A DNA stretch of 54,335 nucleotides from an uncultured Caldimonas sp. (lineage in GTDB: Bacteria; Pseudomonadota; Gammaproteobacteria; Burkholderiales; Burkholderiaceae). A model generated the notes under the pieces. It was not told the origin of the DNA. It worked only from the letters and a program-made list of their open reading frames with translations, and ran no database searches. Both the position numbers and the translations under genes were made by a program. The stretch is taken from positions 1-54,335 of the forward strand of contig NZ_CAMLJQ010000025.1 in NCBI RefSeq assembly GCF_946480305.1. The letters are read 5' to 3'. Shown here piece by piece: positions 50,692 through 54,335 of the stretch. Position 1 is the stretch's first letter. Each line of letters starts with the position of its first letter.

Positions 50692-52001
50692 CCCCCTGGA
50701 CGAACGCGCAACGGCGGCAAGATGAACCGGAATTGCGACCCCTTGCCGGGCTCGCTCTGCACGTCCAGTTCGCCCCCATGGCGTTGAACCACGTGCTTCA
50801 CGATGGACAGTCCCAGCCCGGTGCCACCCGTTTCACGCGAGCGGCTGCCATCGACCCGATAGAAGCGCTCGGTCAGGCGGGGGATGTGTTCCTTCTCGAT
50901 GCCGATGCCGGTGTCCTTGACGAAAAACTCGCCCGAACCATTGGGCCGCAGGCGCCACCCCACCTCGATGCGGCCTGCTTCAGGTGTGTAGCGCACGGCA
51001 TTCGTCACGAGGTTGGTCAGCGCGCTCAGCAGTTCGCTCTCGGCACCGGCGATCTCGGCGGGCCCGTCGCTCGCAAAGCTGAGTTCATGCCGCCCCGCCG
51101 ACAAGCTGCGCGCATCGCTCTCTGCCAGCTGCAGCAACTTGTCCACCGACACCCACTGGTCGGGCGCCGGCCGCGGACTGCCTTCCAGCTGGGCCAATGT
51201 GAGCAGATCGCTCACGAGCGTCTGCATGCGCTGCGTCTGCTGGCCCATGAGATCCAGCACCCGGCGCCGCTCGACCTCGGTCAACGGCAGGTTGGCGAGC
51301 GTCTCGATGAAGCCGGAGAGCACGGTCAGCGGCGTGCGGATTTCATGCGAGACGTTGGCGACGAAATCGCGTCGCATGGTCTCGGCACGTTCCCGCTCGG
51401 TGATGTCTTGCGAGAGCACGAGCTTCATGCCGTCGCCGTAGCTGCGCACGACGACGGAGATCGTCACCTTGCCGCGCACATAGGGCAATACCACCGGCTG
51501 TTCGAAATCGCCTCCCTGCAGGTAGGCCACGAATGCCGGCGCCCGCACCAGGTTGGTGATGTGCTGCCGCACGTCGCGCTGTGGGTCGAGCCCGAAATGC
51601 TCGGCCGCGATCCGGTTGCACCACTCGATCTGGTCGTCCGCGTCGAGCATCATCACGCCGTTCGGCGAGGCCTCGATGGCCGAAAGGAACTGCGCAAGCC
51701 GCGTGCGCTCCTGCACCGCCGACAACTCGCGGTTGCGGATGGCCCGTTCGACCCGGTAGGCCAGCTCGCCCCACAGTCCGGCATCGCGCGGCGCCCCGCC
51801 TTGCTGGGGGCCGCGCAGCCAATTCAGCAGCCGGTAGCCGCGCAGGGTATCCAGGAACAGCGTCAACCCGACGCCGCAAGCCGCGCCGAGCATCATTGCG
51901 AACACCGGGGAGCCCAGCGGCCGCCCTGCAGCATAGCCGGCCCCTCCGCCCAACAGCATCATCACGACGCCGGCGAAGATCCGGGGAAAAAGCCAGCTCA
52001 T
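50673..52001 (-). CDS. phoR: phosphate-regulon sensor histidine kinase PhoR
   Basis: Membrane kinase that phosphorylates PhoB when phosphate is scarce, 442 residues. Two N-terminal hydrophobic segments (about 7-25 and 31-50) with no real periplasmic domain, as in PhoR; a PAS domain (about 100-205); the dimerisation helix with His219 in VSHEIRTPLT; then HATPase motifs TNLVTNAVRYTP (N box), VKDTGIGI (G1) and GGTGLGLSIVKHV (G2). It starts four bases after phoB ends. It senses through PstSCAB and PhoU, both encoded upstream. Confidence 0.96.
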   Translation of the reverse strand: MSWLFPRIFAGVVMMLLGGGAGYAAGRPLGSPVFAMMLGAACGVGLTLFLDTLRGYRLLNWLRGPQQGGAPRDAGLWGELAYRVERAIRNRELSAVQERTRLAQFLSAIEASPNGVMMLDADDQIEWCNRIAAEHFGLDPQRDVRQHITNLVRAPAFVAYLQGGDFEQPVVLPYVRGKVTISVVVRSYGDGMKLVLSQDITERERAETMRRDFVANVSHEIRTPLTVLSGFIETLANLPLTEVERRRVLDLMGQQTQRMQTLVSDLLTLAQLEGSPRPAPDQWVSVDKLLQLAESDARSLSAGRHELSFASDGPAEIAGAESELLSALTNLVTNAVRYTPEAGRIEVGWRLRPNGSGEFFVKDTGIGIEKEHIPRLTERFYRVDGSRSRETGGTGLGLSIVKHVVQRHGGELDVQSEPGKGSQFRFILPPLRVRPGGQPAAR

Positions 52002-52005
52002 CGAT

Positions 52006-52704
52006 TCAGGCCGCAGCGGAGACCTGCTGAGTCAAGCGGTAGCCCGCGCCGCGCACGGTCTCGATCATCTGTGAGCAACGCACGGGTGCCAGCGCCTCGC
52101 GCAGGCGCTTCACGTGCACGTCCACCGTTCTCTCTTCGATGAACACGTGATCACCCCACACGCGGTCGAGCAGCTGTGCCCGGCTGTGCACGCGCTCGGG
52201 ATGCGTCATGAAGAAGTGCAGCAGCTTGAACTCGGTGGGGCCCACCTTGACCTCCTGATCGCCGCGCGAGACACGTCGCGTGGCGGGGTCGAGGCGCAAG
52301 CCGCCGACTTCCACCGCCGAATCCAGCGCTTCGGGCGCCTTGCGGCGCAGCACGGCGCGGATGCGTGCCATCAGCTCGTTGGTGGAGAAGGGCTTGGTGA
52401 GGTAGTCGTCCGCGCCAGCGTCGAGCCCGGCGATCTTGTCTGGCTCGTCGCCACGTGCCGTCAGCATGATGATCGGCATGTCCTTCGTGCGGGCCTCGCT
52501 GCGCCAGCGCTTCGCGAGCGACAGGCCGGACTGCCCGGGGAGCATCCAGTCGAGGATCACGAGATCGGGCAGCACGCGATCGACTTCGCTCGCAGCGCGC
52601 ATCGCATCCGAGGCCACCGTCACTTCGTAGCCGGCATGGCGCAGATTGATCGAAATCAGCTCGGCGATCGCGCTTTCGTCCTCAACCACCAGCACTCGGC
52701 TCAT
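52006..52704 (-). CDS. phoB: phosphate-regulon response regulator PhoB
   Basis: OmpR-family response regulator, 232 residues. The receiver has the acidic pair in VVEDESA, phosphoacceptor Asp in VILDWMLPG (about residue 53), and Lys in LTKPFS. The C-terminal winged helix has EFKLLHFFMTHPERVHSRAQ and VDVHVKRLREAL, the PhoB recognition region. AGGAG is nine bases upstream of the ATG. It activates pst and other Pho-box promoters. Confidence 0.97.
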   Translation of the reverse strand: MSRVLVVEDESAIAELISINLRHAGYEVTVASDAMRAASEVDRVLPDLVILDWMLPGQSGLSLAKRWRSEARTKDMPIIMLTARGDEPDKIAGLDAGADDYLTKPFSTNELMARIRAVLRRKAPEALDSAVEVGGLRLDPATRRVSRGDQEVKVGPTEFKLLHFFMTHPERVHSRAQLLDRVWGDHVFIEERTVDVHVKRLREALAPVRCSQMIETVRGAGYRLTQQVSAAA

Positions 52705-52737
52705 GCAAAAACTCCTGTATGCGTCACGTTTTCAGGA

Positions 52738-53445
52738 TCAGCTGACCACCGACTCCACGGTTTCCATGGGAATGTGGCGCACATCGGTTCCCTTGACGAT
52801 GTAGATGATCTGCTCGGCCAGGTTCTTGGCATGGTCGCCCACGCGCTCGATGGCCTTGGCAACGAACACCAGGTCGATGCTCGCGGAGATGGTGCGCGGG
52901 TCTTCCATCATGTAGGTGATCAGCTTGCGCATCAGGCCGTCGAACTCCTGGTCGATCTGGTTGTCCTGCTTGAGCACCTCGACGGCCTTGTTCACGTCGA
53001 GCCGCGCGAATGCATCGAGCGTCTTGCGCAATTGCTCGGTGGCCAGGCTGGCCTCGAACGACACGTCGGACACCGGCAGGCGCAGGCGGCTGAACACACC
53101 CGTGTTGATCAGGCGCTGCACGGTGCGTGCAATGCGCGCCGCTTCGTCGCCCACCCGCTCGAGATTGCCGATGGTCTTGGAGATGGCGATCAACAGGCGC
53201 AGGTCGCGGGCCGTCGGCTGGCGACGGGCGATGATGGTCGACAGGTCGCGGTCGATGTCCACTTCCATGTGGTTGACGCGCTCTTCCGTTGCGATCACCT
53301 GGCTTGCAACGTCACCGCTGAAATTGGTCAGCGCATAGATGGCCTGGGCCACCTGCGACTCCACGAGGCCGCCCATTTCGAGCACGCGGGTGGAAATGCC
53401 GCTCAACTCGGCATCGAATTGGGTCGAAAGATGCTTGTCCGTCAT
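52738..53445 (-). CDS. phoU: phosphate signalling protein PhoU
   Basis: Negative regulator linking the PstSCAB transporter to PhoR, 235 residues, all-helical with two PhoU repeats (FDAELSGISTRVLEMGGLVE near the N-terminus and the matching repeat from about residue 115). Metal-binding signature EERVNHMEVDID and later ERVGDHAKNLAEQI. ATG 53445 has AGGAG eight bases upstream; a start seven codons earlier is possible but less likely. It lies 22 bases after pstB. Confidence 0.97.
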   Translation of the reverse strand: MTDKHLSTQFDAELSGISTRVLEMGGLVESQVAQAIYALTNFSGDVASQVIATEERVNHMEVDIDRDLSTIIARRQPTARDLRLLIAISKTIGNLERVGDEAARIARTVQRLINTGVFSRLRLPVSDVSFEASLATEQLRKTLDAFARLDVNKAVEVLKQDNQIDQEFDGLMRKLITYMMEDPRTISASIDLVFVAKAIERVGDHAKNLAEQIIYIVKGTDVRHIPMETVESVVS

Positions 53446-53467
53446 GGCGTTCTCCTGGAGATGCACC

Positions 53468-54253
53468 TCAGCCGAAGCGGCCGGTGATGTAGTCCTCAGT
53501 GTCCTTCTTCCTGGGTTTCATGAACAGGTCGGACGTGGGGCCGAACTCGATCAGGTCGCCGAGGTACATGTACGCGGTGTAGTCCGAACAACGAGCCGCC
53601 TGCTGCATGTTGTGCGTGACGATGACCACCGTGTAGTCGTTCTTGAGCTCGTGGATCAGTTCCTCGATCTTGCCGGTGGAGATGGGGTCGAGCGCCGAGC
53701 AGGGCTCGTCGAGCAACAGCACCTCGGGCTTGATGGCAATGCCGCGCGCAATGCACAGGCGTTGCTGCTGACCACCCGACAGGCCGGCGCCGCTCTGGCT
53801 CAGCTTGTCCTTGACCTCGTTCCACAATGCGGCCTTCTTCAAGGCCCATTCCACCCGCTCGTCCATCTCGGCGCGGGGCAGCGTCTCGAAGAGGCGCACG
53901 CCGAACGCAATGTTGTCGTAGATCGACATCGGGAAAGGGGTCGGCTTCTGGAACACCATGCCGACCTTTGCGCGGATCAGCGAAACGTCCAGGCGCGAGC
54001 GCAGGATGTTTTCGCCGTCGAGCAGGATCTCGCCGTCGGCGCGCTGCTCGGGGTACAGCTCGAACATGCGGTTGAACGTGCGCAACAGCGTCGACTTGCC
54101 GCAGCCCGAGGGCCCGATGAAGGCGGTGACCTTCTTCTCGGGGATGTCCAGGTTGATGTTCTTCAGCGCATGAAAGCTGCCGTAGTAGAAGTTGAGATTG
54201 CGCACCGAGAGCTTGGCCTTCTCGGAGACCGGCAGTTCGACTTTTGCGTCCAT
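53468..54253 (-). CDS. pstB: phosphate ABC transporter ATP-binding protein PstB
   Basis: ATPase of the high-affinity phosphate importer PstSCAB, 261 residues. Walker [11 protein letters not shown]-loop [16 protein letters not shown] (PstB-specific), signature LSGGQQQR, Walker [13 protein letters not shown], and switch His in [14 protein letters not shown] lies eight bases before the ATG, 14 bases after the pstA stop. Confidence 0.98.
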   Translation of the reverse strand: MDAKVELPVSEKAKLSVRNLNFYYGSFHALKNINLDIPEKKVTAFIGPSGCGKSTLLRTFNRMFELYPEQRADGEILLDGENILRSRLDVSLIRAKVGMVFQKPTPFPMSIYDNIAFGVRLFETLPRAEMDERVEWALKKAALWNEVKDKLSQSGAGLSGGQQQRLCIARGIAIKPEVLLLDEPCSALDPISTGKIEELIHELKNDYTVVIVTHNMQQAARCSDYTAYMYLGDLIEFGPTSDLFMKPRKKDTEDYITGRFG

Positions 54254-54267
54254 CAGTGGGCCTCGGA

Positions 54268-54335
54268 TCAGTGTTTGTTACGGAACAGCACGCGCGCCAG
54301 GATGTTGAGCAGCAGCACGCCGATGGTGATCAGGA
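54268..54335 (-). CDS. pstA: phosphate ABC transporter permease PstA, last 21 codons
   Basis: The minus strand from the window end reads [20 protein letters not shown] then His and a stop at 54268. This is the end of the last membrane helix and the basic C-terminus of a PstA-type permease. Identity rests on this short tail and on its position before pstB. Confidence 0.85.
   Translation of the reverse strand, partial: LITIGVLLLNILARVLFRNKH

Overview
This 54.3 kb window is GC-rich (roughly two thirds G+C), almost fully coding chromosomal DNA. I see no phage, transposon, CRISPR array, tRNA or rRNA. Gene content and order (recR-ybaB-dnaX next to a small SRP RNA; gloB, a SAM methyltransferase and rnhA together; addAB-trxA-rho-rpmE2; pstB-phoU-phoB-phoR) point to a betaproteobacterium of the order Burkholderiales, possibly near the Rubrivivax/Leptothrix/Caldimonas group. 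The genus is inference. The organism encodes the core periplasmic thiosulfate-oxidising (Sox) system including SoxCD, so it is probably a facultative sulfur chemolithotroph or mixotroph.

Layout. Bases 1-15.6 kb are all on the minus strand. In transcription order they are prpE (acyl-CoA synthetase), an HD-GYP protein and a PAS-PAS-PAS-GGDEF-EAL protein (overlapping stop and start), an ArsR-family sox regulator with a palindromic operator upstream, soxC-soxD-soxY-soxZ-soxA-soxX-soxB, a small Gly/Val-rich lipoprotein, and the first 780 codons of sucA. From 15.9 to 20.5 kb (plus) lie an NlpC/P60 hydrolase and a molybdenum-cofactor cluster, moaA - small membrane protein - mobA - GNAT - moeA. The SoxC sulfur dehydrogenase needs this type of cofactor. 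From 20.5 to 27.4 kb (minus) lie a 2OG-Fe(II) oxygenase, an RND pump with its adaptor, rnhA and a methyltransferase. gloB and mltD are on plus (27.4-29.8 kb). From 29.8 to 45.2 kb (minus, except the ffs SRP RNA) lie an orphan substrate-binding protein, recR-ybaB-dnaX, two paralogous kinase-HDOD-GAF proteins, and addA-addB. From 45.3 to 50.7 kb (plus) lie trxA, rho, rpmE2, a GT39-like membrane protein and a MATE transporter. The end (minus) holds pstA (3' end)-pstB-phoU-phoB-phoR, the phosphate-starvation module.

Most distinctive points. (1) A tandem pair of Ser/Thr kinase-HDOD-GAF proteins, in which the upstream copy keeps all catalytic kinase motifs and the downstream copy has lost the Lys, HRD and DFG residues: an apparent kinase/pseudokinase pair. 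(2) A sox operon with a 16-bp perfect palindrome ahead of a cysteine-containing ArsR regulator, internal stem-loops that could set unequal expression of its genes, and a SoxXA of the monohaem-SoxA type with a possible lipid anchor on SoxX. (3) A c-di-GMP synthesis/hydrolysis pair directly upstream of sox. (4) Divergent gloB and methyltransferase genes whose start codons overlap.
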